Of a stretch of DNA of 64,000 bases, positions 1 through 11,184 are shown in pieces. The notes below the pieces were generated by a model. The model did no database searches, was not told where the DNA came from, and worked only from the letters and a program-made list of their open reading frames with translations. A program made the position numbers and the translations under genes. This stretch comes from Corylus avellana (lineage: Eukaryota > Streptophyta > Magnoliopsida > Fagales > Betulaceae), in contig NC_081545.1 of NCBI RefSeq assembly GCF_901000735.1, positions 3,888,583-3,952,582 on the forward strand, read 5' to 3'. Every line of letters starts with the position of its first letter. Position 1 is the stretch's first letter.

Positions 1-588
1 TCTGGACAGAGATAAAAGGGGTAAGAAATCTTCTGAATATATGCATTGCTTCAATTCACAGGAACAATTTTTTCTTGTTTTTTTTTTTTTAAACAGTAAT
101 AATTTGAAAGAGACAAAATAAATTTGCAATCATCTTGTTAAGGAATAGATCATTGTTTGGTGTCCTGTTTCAGAACAGAGTTGTTAGACCGAACCAGTGT
201 TCTTATGTATTTGATAACTTTAATCATTCAAGCTAAAGTTCATACTAACCAAAACAATCTCCAAGGCCTAATACCCAAATGATTGTATAATCCAGTATAA
301 AAATATAAGGCCCACAATTAACCATTAAGGTAATTGTACAATAAAAGTTAAAGGCTCCAACATGGTAAAAATTTAATAAATAGCTTCGAATTAAGGCCTT
401 CAAATTCCAATTAATAATTGTACAATATAGGTTCTTTCCATGTTGGTAAAACGTTTTAAAACTCTAATATGGTAAGAAGTTCATAAATAATATCTAATTA
501 ATGCCCTCAATTATGGTCAAGAAAATAATTTTACAATATTAGGGCCTTAAAAAATCTCACACATGAAAATGGTAATTTATTGAGTCTA
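1..588. other. AT-rich intergenic sequence, nothing recognised
   Basis: No coding frame, RNA gene or transposon terminus could be supported here. The sequence is AT-rich with scattered poly-T and no convincing inverted or tandem repeat. Confidence 0.5.
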
Positions 589-602
589 AACATATAGTCA
601 TT

Positions 603-707
603 TTTTTTTTTTGACATGTCCACACAAGACGAGGGGAGGGGATTCAAACTAGTAACCCCCGCTTCATGAGGCATGGTCTCCAGCCAATTGAACTGCCCCT
701 TGCGAAC
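603..707 (-). mobile_element. Short tRNA-derived SINE with target-site duplication
   Basis: Read on the minus strand, this is a roughly 100-bp element. It starts with a tRNA-like A-box region (a variant of AGCTCAATCGGCTGGG), has a B-box-like GTTACTAGTTTGAATCC, ends in a GTGTGGACATGTC tail and finishes in poly-A (poly-T on the plus strand). It is flanked by a 14-bp target-site duplication with one mismatch (AACATATAGTCATT at 589-602, AACATGTAGTCATT at 708-721). The same family recurs at 42030, 43190, 50464 and 54283. The promoter boxes are seen in the sequence; Pol III transcription is inferred from the SINE class. Confidence 0.85.
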
Positions 708-1007
708 AACATGTAGTCATTCTATTTCTTCTATGTGTACAATTCACGTTCATAAAGAATAGACTTTCCATGAAAGTTAATAATTAAGCCCCCAACATCA
801 TAAATTGTTCAACTTGTATAAATTCTTGGAATGTCCACCTGTTTACTTTCACATTTTCACATTTATGAAAGTCCAACACGTCTAACTTTTTCCAATATGG
901 CAACGGCAATTTCAATTACTAGAAAGATGGAAAATCTGTCTCCAATGTGCTCCAACATCAATCTGAATTAAATGTTTGGAAGAATATAGAAAGTCTTGAA
1001 TATAAAA

Positions 1008-1092
1008 CTTTTTGTTTTACTGTCTGCACAAGAGAAGAGAAAAATTCAAACTAATGATCCTCGCTTCATGAGATGTGACCGCTAGTTAATTA
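1008..1092 (-). mobile_element. Degenerate SINE copy of the same family
   Basis: The tail (CTGTCTGCACAAGAG) and the B-box area (ATTCAAACTAATGATCC) match the SINE at 603-707. The A-box end is eroded and no target-site duplication is apparent. It is an older relic in the same orientation as the first copy. Confidence 0.6.
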
Positions 1093-1269
1093 AGAATTAT
1101 TGCATTGTAATATTGCTCATAACTCTTATGAGATTTCATTCCTACGAATGCATCTGCTATGGTAAAACACTTATGACTTATGCGGTCAACATATTTTAGC
1201 TTCTAAATGGTCCTCTTCATACATGGCTTCTCATATTATTGAGGTGGCAGAAAATAAGAAAATAATAAA

Positions 1270-1343
1270 CGCTAGAAGGAGGGCTTGAACCTCCGACCTT
1301 GTGGTTAACAGCCACACGCTCTAGCCAACTGAGCTATTCCAGC
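1270..1343 (-). tRNA. tRNA-Asn (anticodon GUU)
   Basis: The 74-nt minus-strand sequence folds as a canonical tRNA without an intron. The acceptor stem pairs GCTGGAA with TTCTAGC, the D arm is GCTC/GAGC, the anticodon stem TGTGG/CCACA encloses the loop CTGTTAA with anticodon GTT, and the T arm GGAGG/CCTCC encloses TTCAAGC. The discriminator base is G and CCA is not encoded, as usual for a eukaryotic nuclear tRNA. Internal A and B boxes are intact. It stands alone. Confidence 0.97.
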
Positions 1344-2092
1344 TTAGATATCCTATCAGGGAAAGCATCTTACTTACTCCTATAAAACACAACCTTCCTT
1401 CGCTAATATTAACTGGCAGAGATTTTCGCGTTTAGGCAATTAGGCCTAATCATTTTTTATAAAATTTTAAGTAAATACCGTATAAAGCATTTTTATTTTG
1501 CTAGCCAAAATTAGGGAAAATTATAAAATCAGCACATATGATTTACCTAGTAACAAATTAGCTTTAAGTGATTTCAAAATGAACTCAAAGATCACTGTTA
1601 TGCCGATAATGTGATGCGTTAGAGCCAATAAAATTATGACACGTGTCATTTTTAAGTCAGTGTCACACTAACAAAATCTGTGACACTAACTTAATTAAGA
1701 TTACTAGTGTCACACTAGCACTCTTAATTAACTCTTGAATTTCTAACAAAAATTAATCCAATTATTGATTGTGATTGCCACATCAGCGTTATAAGATAAA
1801 ATGTGGGATAAAAATGTAATTTTCAACATTACTCTTCTCATTCTACTAGCCAAATTTTATATAATTATCTCTTTTCTCAATTTTTTTAGGAAATAATATT
1901 CAAATAAAATAATAAAAATTGAGGCAAAATGCAAAAAAAAATAAAATAAATAAATAAAAAACCAACCTTATCCATTAGGCTCACCAAATTGCTGATTTTG
2001 ATTTGGTGAGTCAAGGTGCTCAACAACTTTGATGTACACTATTCACTCACAAGAGAATAAAAAATCAATAAAATTTCTCTCCTTTTTTTTTT
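1344..2092. other. Intergenic spacer with repeated GTGTCACAC motifs
   Basis: No gene is seen. Between about 1660 and 1720 the motif AGTGTCACACTA and close variants occur three times, the last as the palindrome CTAGTGTCACACTAG, just after ACACGTGTCA near 1640. The right end is a T-tract (2083-2092) that served as target for the neighbouring Mutator-like element. Confidence 0.45.
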
Positions 2093-2869
2093 GGGAAATT
2101 GTATATAAAATCCTTAGGTAAACGCGCCTTTTTTAAAAACTCCCTGGGTTTTTTTTTTTCGAAAATTTACTCCTTGGGTCACTCGAAATTACTAGAAACT
2201 CCATACCGTTAAATTTTGGTAACTGCCGTTATTTGAATGAAACGAACCGTTTCACTTAAGTCCACCTAAGTGGAATTTTTGTATCCTACGTGTTCACATT
2301 GGACACGTAGGATATAAAACTCACCGTTTTGGACCATCCAAAACGGTGAGTTTTATATAACTAGATGGCTTCTTTTTTGAAACCCTTCCATACGGACCAT
2401 ACGGATGCTACGAACCACCCGAGACAACCAGCGGCAAGCCACCGACGCAGCAGACGCCACCGACCCAGACCCCGCCGGCGACAGAACCACCGGAGACAGA
2501 ACCCACCGGCGATAGAGGCCACCGGCGACAGTACCCACCGTTTGGACCATCAATTCCGGCGTCACTTTTCCGGCTAGGTTTCCGTCGATTCACAATATTT
2601 TGAATCGGAAAAATCCGGTTTCGACGAAGGTATTTTCCGAAATTTCTCTGTGGGTTTTGTTGATTGACTGAAATGGAAGCCTTTAATAGTTGTGTTTTGA
2701 ATTTTCTTGTTGTGTTGGAAGCTTTTGGTCGAAACCCCATCCCCAACCATTTTTTGTCCAACATCTGTCGAATATTCCACTTTTGAGCCAATATTATTGT
2801 TGATTGGCAGTGGGTGTGGTCCACCTTGGTTGTGGTCCTGGAAAGAGACAGTTTTTTTCGTGTGCACTG
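2093..2869 (+). repeat. Left terminal inverted repeat of the MULE
   Basis: About 777 bp that match 11185-11959 in inverse orientation, from the outer GGGAAATTG to the inner TGTGCACTG. The outer and inner thirds are nearly identical. The middle carries more differences near 2365-2420 and a GC-rich minisatellite-like stretch of CCACCGGCGACAGA-type units (about 2465-2550). It contains a strong palindrome at 2313-2357. Apparent open frames here are by-products of the GC-rich repeat. Confidence 0.93.
2281..2357. repeat. Two adjacent hairpins inside the left TIR
   Basis: The first is ATCCTACGTG, an 11-nt loop, then CACGTAGGAT (about 2283-2313). The second is a perfect palindrome with 21-bp arms (2313-2333 and 2337-2357) around a 3-nt centre. 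The right TIR carries the same structure near 11695-11740 with one arm mismatch. Such arms could extrude as a cruciform or give hairpin RNA; that is inference. Confidence 0.85.
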
Positions 2870-3674
2870 GCAAGTTGGTCAAGGGGGATTGTTTCATCTG
2901 TATAATTATTTATTTTATTTTGTTGCTTCTCTACTCAAATGGTGGATTGCCGAGGACATGAAAATAGGAATTCTTTGTGCATAGTTTACGCCAGTTTCAT
3001 CATTCTACAATTGAGCAGTATTTTTTGAATTTTTTTTTTTTACCTAATAGTTCATGCCATACTTGCCATACTTTTCTATGCATGTCTTTGTTTTTAGGTC
3101 CTCCAATATTGTTGCCACCTTTTTTAGTTGATGAGAAGAAAGGTCAATTACTGAAAGAAATGTTAATCATATTAGTATTAACATTTGGAAGAAAAGTATT
3201 TTTCAATGGAGAAAAAAGTGGTATTATTGTTGGGATATGATAGATTGTGGTTGGTTGGGTTTTAATGACTTTGTAAATTTTTTTAGGGAAGTTTCATCAT
3301 TCTACAATTGAGCAGTATGATATACGTGGTTGGATGCTATGGCTAATTTCTTCTTATTGCATGCTTGATTACACTGCATATTTGCATGTTTGTAGGGAGC
3401 CCTCTATGCTCATATACCATCTCTAGCTACTACACTAACAACTTAGTATTGTTTAGATTACAAATTGAGCAGTACTATTTCTGTAGGGGAATCACATTTT
3501 AAACAATGTGATTATCTATCGGTTAGGGTTTAGGGTACATTATTTTTCCCAGTATTGTTTAGATTACAAATTGAAGTGAGAATAATCTTTTGGCAAGCTT
3601 GATTTTATTTTTCTTTTATGAGCTTGATTATTCTCTCACATGTCAGTTATATATTGTTAGGTTCATATTATAAG
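2870..3674. other. MULE interior, upstream region of the GRF gene
   Basis: No exon was assigned. The phrase CATCATTCTACAATTGAGCAGTA occurs near 2998 and again near 3295 (a partial copy of its end near 3467), so the region contains a degenerate internal duplication. It would hold the promoter and leader of the plus-strand gene starting at 3675. Confidence 0.5.
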
Positions 3675-4280
3675 ATGAACAGGAGGAAGAAAGATTTCGG
3701 GATAGGAGACAATGAAAGCGAATTCTACGATGGAAAGATGAAAAAGGTTTGTGAATTTTAATTAGTGAAACCCATTAGGGAATTGTGATTACTTCTAATA
3801 ATTGTGGGTTTCACCGTAGAATGAGCAGTCAATGTCGTCGGCATCTATGACATCATCGGTGAAAGAGGATATGGAACCTGTGCAGTGTAGGTGCGGACAT
3901 ACAAGCCCAATTATAACATCCACTACTATAAAAAATCCTGGGAGGCGATTCTATGGGTGTGCTATGTATGACAGTAAAAAGGTATTTGAATTTGGATAAT
4001 TTGGTTTTACGAAATAGTTATTACTTTGTGCTTGTTCGTAATTATCAGATTTTTTTTTGTGTAATTACAGAAAGCTGGCCAATGTCCTTTTTTCCAATGG
4101 TATGACAAAGAAACATGTGCTCGCGGAAGGGAGGTCCTACCTGCGCTGTATAAACAAGTTCATTCCCTGAAATGTGAAGTGTCATTACTTAGGGGCAAAC
4201 TAAAGATCCAAACATATTTGTTGGTTTTTTTGTTGGTGATTTGTGTACTGTTGATTTGTCTAAGGTTGATGGGGCATTGA
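3675..4280 (+). CDS. GRF-type zinc-finger protein with C-terminal membrane segment (MULE accessory gene)
   Basis: Three exons (3675-3746, 3820-3981, 4071-4280), all with GT-AG borders and phase 0, give a complete 147-residue protein ending in TGA. Exon 2 starts after GTAG at 3819. Residues about 48-94 form a GRF zinc finger: CRCGHTSPI, then NPGRRFYGC, then CPFFQWYDKETC. A short helical stretch (about 100-120) leads to a hydrophobic segment (TYLLVFLLVICVLLICL, about 124-140) and a five-residue tail. Small plant GRF proteins of this layout are common and often lie in transposons; GRF fingers bind single-stranded DNA in proteins such as APE2 and TOP3A. The gene faces the transposase from the opposite strand, in the position mudrB has in MuDR. 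A role in transposition is inference; no similarity to MURB was seen. Confidence 0.87.
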
Positions 4281-4853
4281 GGCATGGGAATGAGGCAATT
4301 AGATTATTATCAGTGAAATGGACTATCTGTTTTGTTGTTGTCAAGGATATTGTTTACTTACCTATGTTGTCCACGTGGATATATGGTTATGTCTTCTATG
4401 TAACAATTACGTAAAAATCCTGCTTGTTCGTAATTATCAGGTTGTTCGTAATTATCAGGTCGGCTGATTACTTTTATGGAACAACTATTTCCATGCATTA
4501 GTTTTATTTGTATGCGGCAATTTATGATTATTTGTACGTTGCTCTTAAGTCTGAAATATTGAACCCTACAATATAATTTGCAGGCATAATTAATTTTATC
4601 CGTCCACTAATACAATCTGGAATTGGTAATTGTGATGACGAAATTTAAAAATGTAATTCAATAACTAACAGTACATGTTTAATGCTTAATGAACAACATT
4701 GAAGCTAACAAGCACATAAAGTCCCAAAATGAATACCCCAAATGTTTTTATATTACAAACATAAAACCAAAAAAACCCGACATATCACTTGATTATAAAA
4801 TGGGTATGCGGGAAAAAGGCAAAATGAAGAGATCTGATAAGTGATAAATGTGA
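4281..4853. other. Convergent 3' region between the two MULE genes
   Basis: No coding exon. This spacer separates the GRF-protein stop (4280) from the transposase stop (4854) and must hold both 3' ends. TTGTTCGTAATTATCAG occurs three times in this part of the element (near 4031, 4424 and 4440), the last two in tandem. Confidence 0.5.
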
Positions 4854-5475
4854 TCATTGCGTGGCACTACTTCCACGGCTTCTTAGTACACGTGTAGCCC
4901 TACGTGTACTACCACGATGTGATGATTCCGCTGTTGCTTCTGCCTGTGGTTCATGTTGGGATCCAAAGGATGCGTTAACAAAAATAATAATTATTTGCAG
5001 ATACCAAAAAAAAAAGAAGAAAAACCGGAAATCAGTGTGAATATTACAAATTAAGCACAAGTATATGAGTTTTTTAAGTACAAAAAAAAACTGCAGACTA
5101 ATTTACTAAATTAAATCACCAATTGCAAACATTAAGATATTAGTGGGCAGCTATGGAGTCATCGGGAAATAACAGTTTTGTTAATAAAAAAAAAAAAAAT
5201 AAGAGTTTAAAAACTTGAATTTTACCTGTGACTGAGTAGCCCTACGTGTACGCACAGTTGGCTGTGATGACTCGTGGGCTTCTGCCGCTGCCTGTGATTC
5301 ATGTTGGGATCCAAAAAATGCGTTAAAAAAAAAGGGGGGGGGGCGCGGGGGAATCATCGTGAAATAAGAGTTTTCTTAACCACAAAAAAAACTTGAATTT
5401 TACCTGTGCCTGAGTAGCCCGCCGTGTACGTACACTTTGCTGTGATGACCCGGGGACTTCTGCCTCTGCCTGTGG
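4854..5475 (-). repeat. Tandem copies of a phase-0 3' mini-exon
   Basis: Three homologous units end the transposase gene: 5404-5469 and 5226-5291 (66 nt, 22 codons each) and 4854-4943 (29 codons plus stop). Each follows the same acceptor context, a GGATCC box then ATGAACCACAG or ATGATTCACAG. The first two end RRATQ(A/S)Q before GTAAAATTC. The last lines up through RRAT, then runs to a stop. The end of exon 4 (AAQAQ before GTAAAAC) resembles the same unit end. Because each 66-nt exon begins and ends in phase 0, adding or losing copies keeps the frame. Confidence 0.78.
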
Positions 5476-8400
5476 TTCATGTTCGGATCCAAAAAATGTG
5501 TTAAAACAAAAAAAAAAAATGAGACAAATGCTTATTCACCATATGTAAAACTTGATAGAACATTCAGATATCATGATTCTCGCTTATAGATGGACATCAA
5601 GTAAATAAGTCAACATCTATTTCCTACAACATAAGCATCAAGTTTAACTCAACAGTAAAGCTGTCTAGAATATACCCATGTAAGTAACTCAAAATACAGC
5701 AACCTTAGTAACCCAATGAGCATGTTTAAAAAACTCAAAAATATTTTCTAATTCTAATAGCCAAAACAACCCTTTATTTCAAGTAATTTCTATTCCACAT
5801 GTAGCTTCCATAGCTTCATCTATGGAAGCCAACCCAAAACTAACCCAAAACTAAACCATAATCTGTTAAACACAAATCAGAACATCAAAACAATGTCCAT
5901 AAATTTCAGCATGAGAACATTCCACTAAATTTGGCCAAAACAACAACTAAATCAGTTCCATTGCCAAACCAAAAACTTACAAAAATCTACACAAAATTTC
6001 CAACACCCAATCAGAATCAGAGAGACAATCCAACAAGATCTACCTACAAAATTTAATAATTATTATATTACTTGTACAATAATAATTAAGTTAACAAATG
6101 TTGGAATTGTTTTACTTGTGCTTGAGCAGCATCTTTTTTCGGCTTATATTTCTTTGGTTTCCACCTCTTCCGATCCGGGTTCAAAGGTAAATGACAACCT
6201 TTATAATTATGCCCTAAACCCCCACAATTTCCACATTTAACGATATATCCACTACGGGTTAGCTTGTAGGGGTTAGTCGGCTCATCTACATCTTTTCGCC
6301 TACTAATCTTTGGTCGACCAGGAGCCCTTCTAATGATAGGTGGCTGGATTTCATCGCATGGATCATCAGCTGGCCATGTCTGCGGACCTTCCATGCCATA
6401 AACTCGAGCTGCATATCCTTGCATATACTTGTCCATCTTGTAATAATCATCCAAATAATCCTCTGGTTTTTGTTTATGCATGTAAATTGCAGCACAAGCA
6501 TGTGAGCAAGGGATCCCACTCACCTGCCATCTTCCACATGTGCATGTGCGATGATCTAACCGGACTAAACGCCGTGGCTCGTATATGTCCTCGATCTCAA
6601 ACTCCAACTCATTCTGCCACCGACTAATACAATTCCTTGCATCGCTTTTTGACCTCTCCAATTTTTTCTGGATCTTTGGGCATATTGTGTAGTGCGTCGA
6701 CCGGATTCCATTCCTTTTCTGCTGGAAGCGTGCCATTATTTGCAGACGAATTTCTTCAAGCATAGTCAGTATAGGCTTAATCCTAGCTTCCTTAATCCAC
6801 GCGTTAAAGCTCTCAGCCAAGTTGTTTAATAACATATCACTTTTGGTTTGGCAGTTGAAAGCATGTCTGGACCATGATGCTTTAGGTACACCACTAAGGT
6901 AATCGTGTGCACCTTTCTCCATTGACATTATATTCCGCATGTGATGGTCAAACGCATAAACATTGGAGGCACGTGCAGCCCCCCACAACTCATCCTTCAT
7001 AGCTTTCCCTGTGTAGCCTTTCGCTTTGAGGTTCGCATGTAGGTGCCGAACACAAAAGCGATGCTCAGCGTGTGGCAACACAGCCTCAACCGCAATTCCA
7101 AGCCCCTACACACATAAATTTATGTTAAATTATATGTAATAACATAAAGGAATAAAATAATACAATAAGAACATAAATAGTATTTTACACCAAATACCTT
7201 CTGTCTGTCAGACATTATAGTCCAACCAAGTCCGCCATCTGGCCCGCATAAGTCCTCAAATAAAATGGCAATAAACCACTGCCATGAATCTCTTGTCTCT
7301 GCCTCGGCCACAGCAATTGCAATGGGGAACATATCGTCGTTGCCATCCTTGCCTATGGCACACAACAATTGCCCCCCATAGTCCCCCTTCAGATGACAAG
7401 CATCTAAACAAATTATGGGCCGACACCCATGTATGAACCCCTTCTTGCATGCATCAAGACAAATATACATCCTCTGAAAGAATGCTCCATCTCTGTGTAC
7501 AAAAGCACTACTACCAGGGTTGGTGCTGAGTATTGCCATTGCATATCGCCGTGTGAGGCGATATTGCTTAGAGTGCCTACCAAAAACTTGATGTAATGCC
7601 TCCTTCTTCGCTCTATAGCAACGATCAATAGGAACATCGACGTTAAGGTCTCTCTTCACCCTCTGTTTCAATGCATATGGTGTCCACGTGGGGTCATCCT
7701 TGAAGTCCCTCTTATAAGTGCGAACAAGATACTCCACATCGCATCTGGAGTTTTCGTATTGATTACCACAAATATGAACCGGGTAGTACGTCTTAATTTG
7801 AAAACAAGTCCTGGTAGCATCAGTAGAGGCATGAATCCTCCATGAGCAATGCCCTAATTTACAGACTGCACTCACCCTACTCGTGTCATTGTGCTTGTAG
7901 TTGTAATCAAACCCTTTCTGCACAGCATGCGTCTTCAGTGCCATCTTGAATGAACCTGAATCTGCAAATTGATCCCCAAGCTCAAACGTCACTGGAATCT
8001 TCAAGTCATGCTTCAGATTGAACTGTCTATACCGCTTCCTTTTTTTTCCAACCTCGCCAGCATCACTTTCTTGCAAACTTGCAAGACCATCACTTTCATC
8101 ATCAGATTCCTCATCCCCCAAATCGGCTCCTTTCTCACCTATGTTAATGTCAACTTTTTCCCACCATTTGGACGTCCCATCCTTCTCTTTTCTGACATCA
8201 TCAGCATCATAGAAAAGGTCCTCATCCTCGCCATCAGTTGCTTCAAGTCAGTCAACAGCTCCTTGATAACTTCATCAATATCCTCTTCCACTTTCTTCTT
8301 CCGTGGCCTACCACCACGTCCTTTTTTTTTGTACCAGTTTCGGGCACGGTGTCTGCACCAATATTCGGATTGTCTTCCTCGTCCTGCAAAACCGGTTGAG

Positions 8401-9447
8401 CAACCCGTCTCCTTCTTCTTCTGCGTACTGAAAAAATATATACAAAAATTAAAATAAAAAACCAAAAACAAAAGAATCAACTAATTAAAAACCATAAATA
8501 ATCATGACAACATAAAGTTAGTTGCTGGTGAATATTATTTCTAAAAAAATAAATAAAATAAGAATCCAACTCAATTTCAGTTTGTATGTACCTCCTCGGC
8601 TGGTGGTCGGTTCCCCGCTTGGTTTCTTGGATGGCGTAATAGAACGGGCAGCCTTAGTTTTAACTCGTGGGCTTTTGAAATGTCTTGATTGAGAATTTCC
8701 ACCTTCTCCACCTTGTCCTTGTACATCTCCATCTTGGCGTGCAGCATTAGGTATGTCCTCCATCCCTAAAAGAAACAATCAAATTTGTTGTTAGTCATTC
8801 GGGAAGGGAAGGCTAAGTGCTGTCATGATATATTATTTGAAAAACAATTAAGTTAACAAATAAGAAATAAGTATACTACCTTCAGCCCTAGGTATTTCAT
8901 CCACCCCGTCACCTTCTCCATCTCCGTCATGAAGGGGAGGACTAGGTATCTCACCCACCCCGCCACCACCTTCTGCATCTACATCATGACGGGGAGCCGT
9001 AGGTATCTCACCCACCCCACCACCACCTTCTCCATCTCCATCATGCCGAGCAGTACTAGGTATCTCACCCACCCCGCCACCACCTTCTCCATGTTGTCTT
9101 TCAACAGCTTCAAGAAATAAATGCTCCTCTACCATTATAGCACTGTCCACCATATGCTCAACATATAAATGAACATCTTGTGATCTGTACTCAGCCATAA
9201 TATTTACAAAATCTACAACGTCTGCATCACTATTTAAAGATATCACTTGAGTATGTGGACTATCACCGACATTATACCAACATCTAAAGTCGCTCATGTA
9301 TCCTAAGTCACGAACCAACTCTTTCACTTCCCACATACTAAAATAGTCAACATCATAGCCTTTCACTTCATGGATGTCGCCACCAATGTATTTAAATGGG
9401 GTATGGGTCATTGTCCCACCGTGGTGCATGATTATATTGACAGCCAT
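4854..9447 (-). CDS. MuDR-type transposase (mudrA-like), with two 1-nt frameshifts
   Basis: Predicted exons in order: 9447-8880, 8765-8592, 8427-7198, 7105-6116, then mini-exons 5469-5404, 5291-5226 and 4943-4854. Exon 1 encodes the plant PB1-like N-terminal domain (from MAVNIIMHHGG) and four GEGGGGVGEIP-like acidic repeats. Exon 3 holds the MuDR N-terminal domain (FELGDQFADSGSFKMALK) and the first half of the DDE transposase (ICLDACHLKG, then MSDRQK). Exon 4 holds HAEHRFCVRHL, the catalytic Glu in NNLAESFN, a SWIM finger (CTCGRWQ...CSHAC) and a CCHC knuckle (CGNCGGLGHNYKGC). The acidic residues D, D and E are present. Exon 3 needs one extra base in an A9 tract (8322-8330) and one near 8246-8251 to stay in frame, so the copy is broken unless these are sequence errors. 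Restored length would be about 1,060 residues. Start chosen at the ATG just after a splice acceptor at 9450. Confidence 0.88.
5470..6115 (-). other. Predicted transposase intron
   Basis: AT-rich sequence between exon 4 (donor at 6115) and the first mini-exon (acceptor ending 5470). If unspliced, the frame from exon 4 stops at 6086 after ten more residues, so two C-termini are possible. No other feature seen. Confidence 0.5.
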
Positions 9448-11184
9448 ATCTGTAAACATATAAAAAAGTGTAAGAAAAATATAAAAGAGTGTAAGAAAAA
9501 ATGTTTGTCCATACAAGAAAACACAAAAACAATAATATCTATCTATTGCATGAAATAGATTACGTGCATGTTTTGGACTCAAGATGCCCAACTTAAGCTG
9601 ATACATGTCCATCATGATTGCTAAATATTAAGAGAATGCGATATTTACATGATGTAAAAGAGCGTTTACAATAGACTATTTAAATAAAAGTTAAATTTGA
9701 GAAGAAAAATTTATTTTATCAAATTTAAAGAGCCACTTTTAAAATGAGACAAATTTCTTCCAAACTAATTGGGAGGAAATTTCATTCAACCTATTCTAAC
9801 TTAACTTTTTCTCATTTAGTGTCTAAGAGCATCTCCATCAATAATAGTCCGAATACCTACCGAAAAATTACACTATCTACTTTAGCTACTACTTTTTCTC
9901 TATGATCTCTCCAACAAATTATCTATTTCTTTCACTACTTGCATTTAAATATTATTTCTCATTCTTATATCCTTGCATTTAAATGTTATATTCTTTTTTT
10001 TTTTAAGTATACGTTGACATTGAAGTCATTAAATTATTCTTCCCAAATATTATATTGAAAAATATGGAATCAATTTCAAGTATTCAATTGCCATTGAAAT
10101 CATGAAGTTATTCTCAAGCATTTAAAAATAAAAAATAAAAACGTGTAATCAATAGAGGACCATGTAAACTAGCAAATACAAAGCCATGAGTGTGATCAAC
10201 AATAAGTATCAGAAAAACAAAGCAACATAAAACAACCGACCAAAGCAAAAAAAAATGAAACTAAATGGAAATATCTAAAAAAAAAAAAGGAATACAAGAG
10301 AAACAGGAATATCAATAAACAAAGGAACCCATTGATTTTTCGTCCATTGTTTATTATCTAGTGCGTGAAAACATATTCACTGTTCACACTAGGTGAAAAA
10401 TCTGCAACTTAGCTATTCGGTTGGAAACCAAAAATGACTCAAAATAGTCAAATCTGACTATTTTAAGTCATTTGGCTACTCTTTTGGAGATGCTTTAAAT
10501 AGGCTGATTAGTTTATTCACTATTCACACTATAAACTTTGGTTATTATTTGTTCTCTCTCACTTTCTTTATTTTACTCTCACTCTCTCCTCATCTTTTTT
10601 TTACTTTTTCTCACACAAAATAATATTTAAAGAAAGTAAATAGTATAACATGCAAGGTATTTTTTTCTTTGGCTCCAAACTGATAGAGATGCGATAACAT
10701 GCAAGGTATGGAGATGTAAGCAAAAAAGTTTGTCGGTGTAAGCTCATGAAAAACAATTTCGATATATAAGTTAGTAGAAAAGAAAAGACGTAAATAATGT
10801 ACAATAGGAATGTACGGTTGTAGTTATTTCCCTCATAATCGAAATTGCAACCAATTTAAGCGGTTATTCATTTTTAAATAACCGCAACCATAACCGATAT
10901 GCCGATTAGCGGTTAATTGTAAATGATACAACGTTAATCATAATCTAATCCATAAAGTTCTTTCACTTTTTCCATTGCAATTAGAGTAACCATTCAAAAT
11001 TACTGAACTTCACCAAATGTTGAGAGAAAAATTGAGTGAGCTAAAGCTTTTTTTTCTGTTTTTTAACAGTATATTGGGCAAGTTGAGTTGTACATTAAAT
11101 GGAAGGAAATTAAGCCCCACATAAAAAAATTGGTAGAATCCCTTCTGCCTAACACGACAAAATCAGTCTCTTTCCAGGACCATA
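9448..11184. other. MULE interior, 5' region of the transposase gene
   Basis: No coding exon was assigned. It holds the probable 5' leader exon(s), with a splice acceptor at 9450, a MITE-like insertion at 9827-10495, and an AT-rich stretch with repeated AACCGCAACC-type motifs near 10855-10920 before the right TIR. Confidence 0.5.
9827..10495. mobile_element. MITE-like element nested in the MULE
   Basis: Left end GAGCATCTCCATCAATAATA and right end CTTTTGGAGATGCTT are inverted relative to each other (GAGCATCTCCA against AAGCATCTCCA), each bordered by TAA (9824-9826 and 10496-10498). A 3-bp TAA/TTA duplication is typical of PIF/Harbinger (Tourist) MITEs. The interior has no coding potential. 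It lies between the transposase start and the right TIR, where it may affect the promoter. Confidence 0.6.

Noticed and set aside
2365..2824. Open frames on both strands in the GC-rich part of the MULE TIR (and the mirror frames at 11452-11767)
   Set aside because: They come from the GC-rich repeat, occur in several frames at once and match inversely at the other TIR; no domain is visible.
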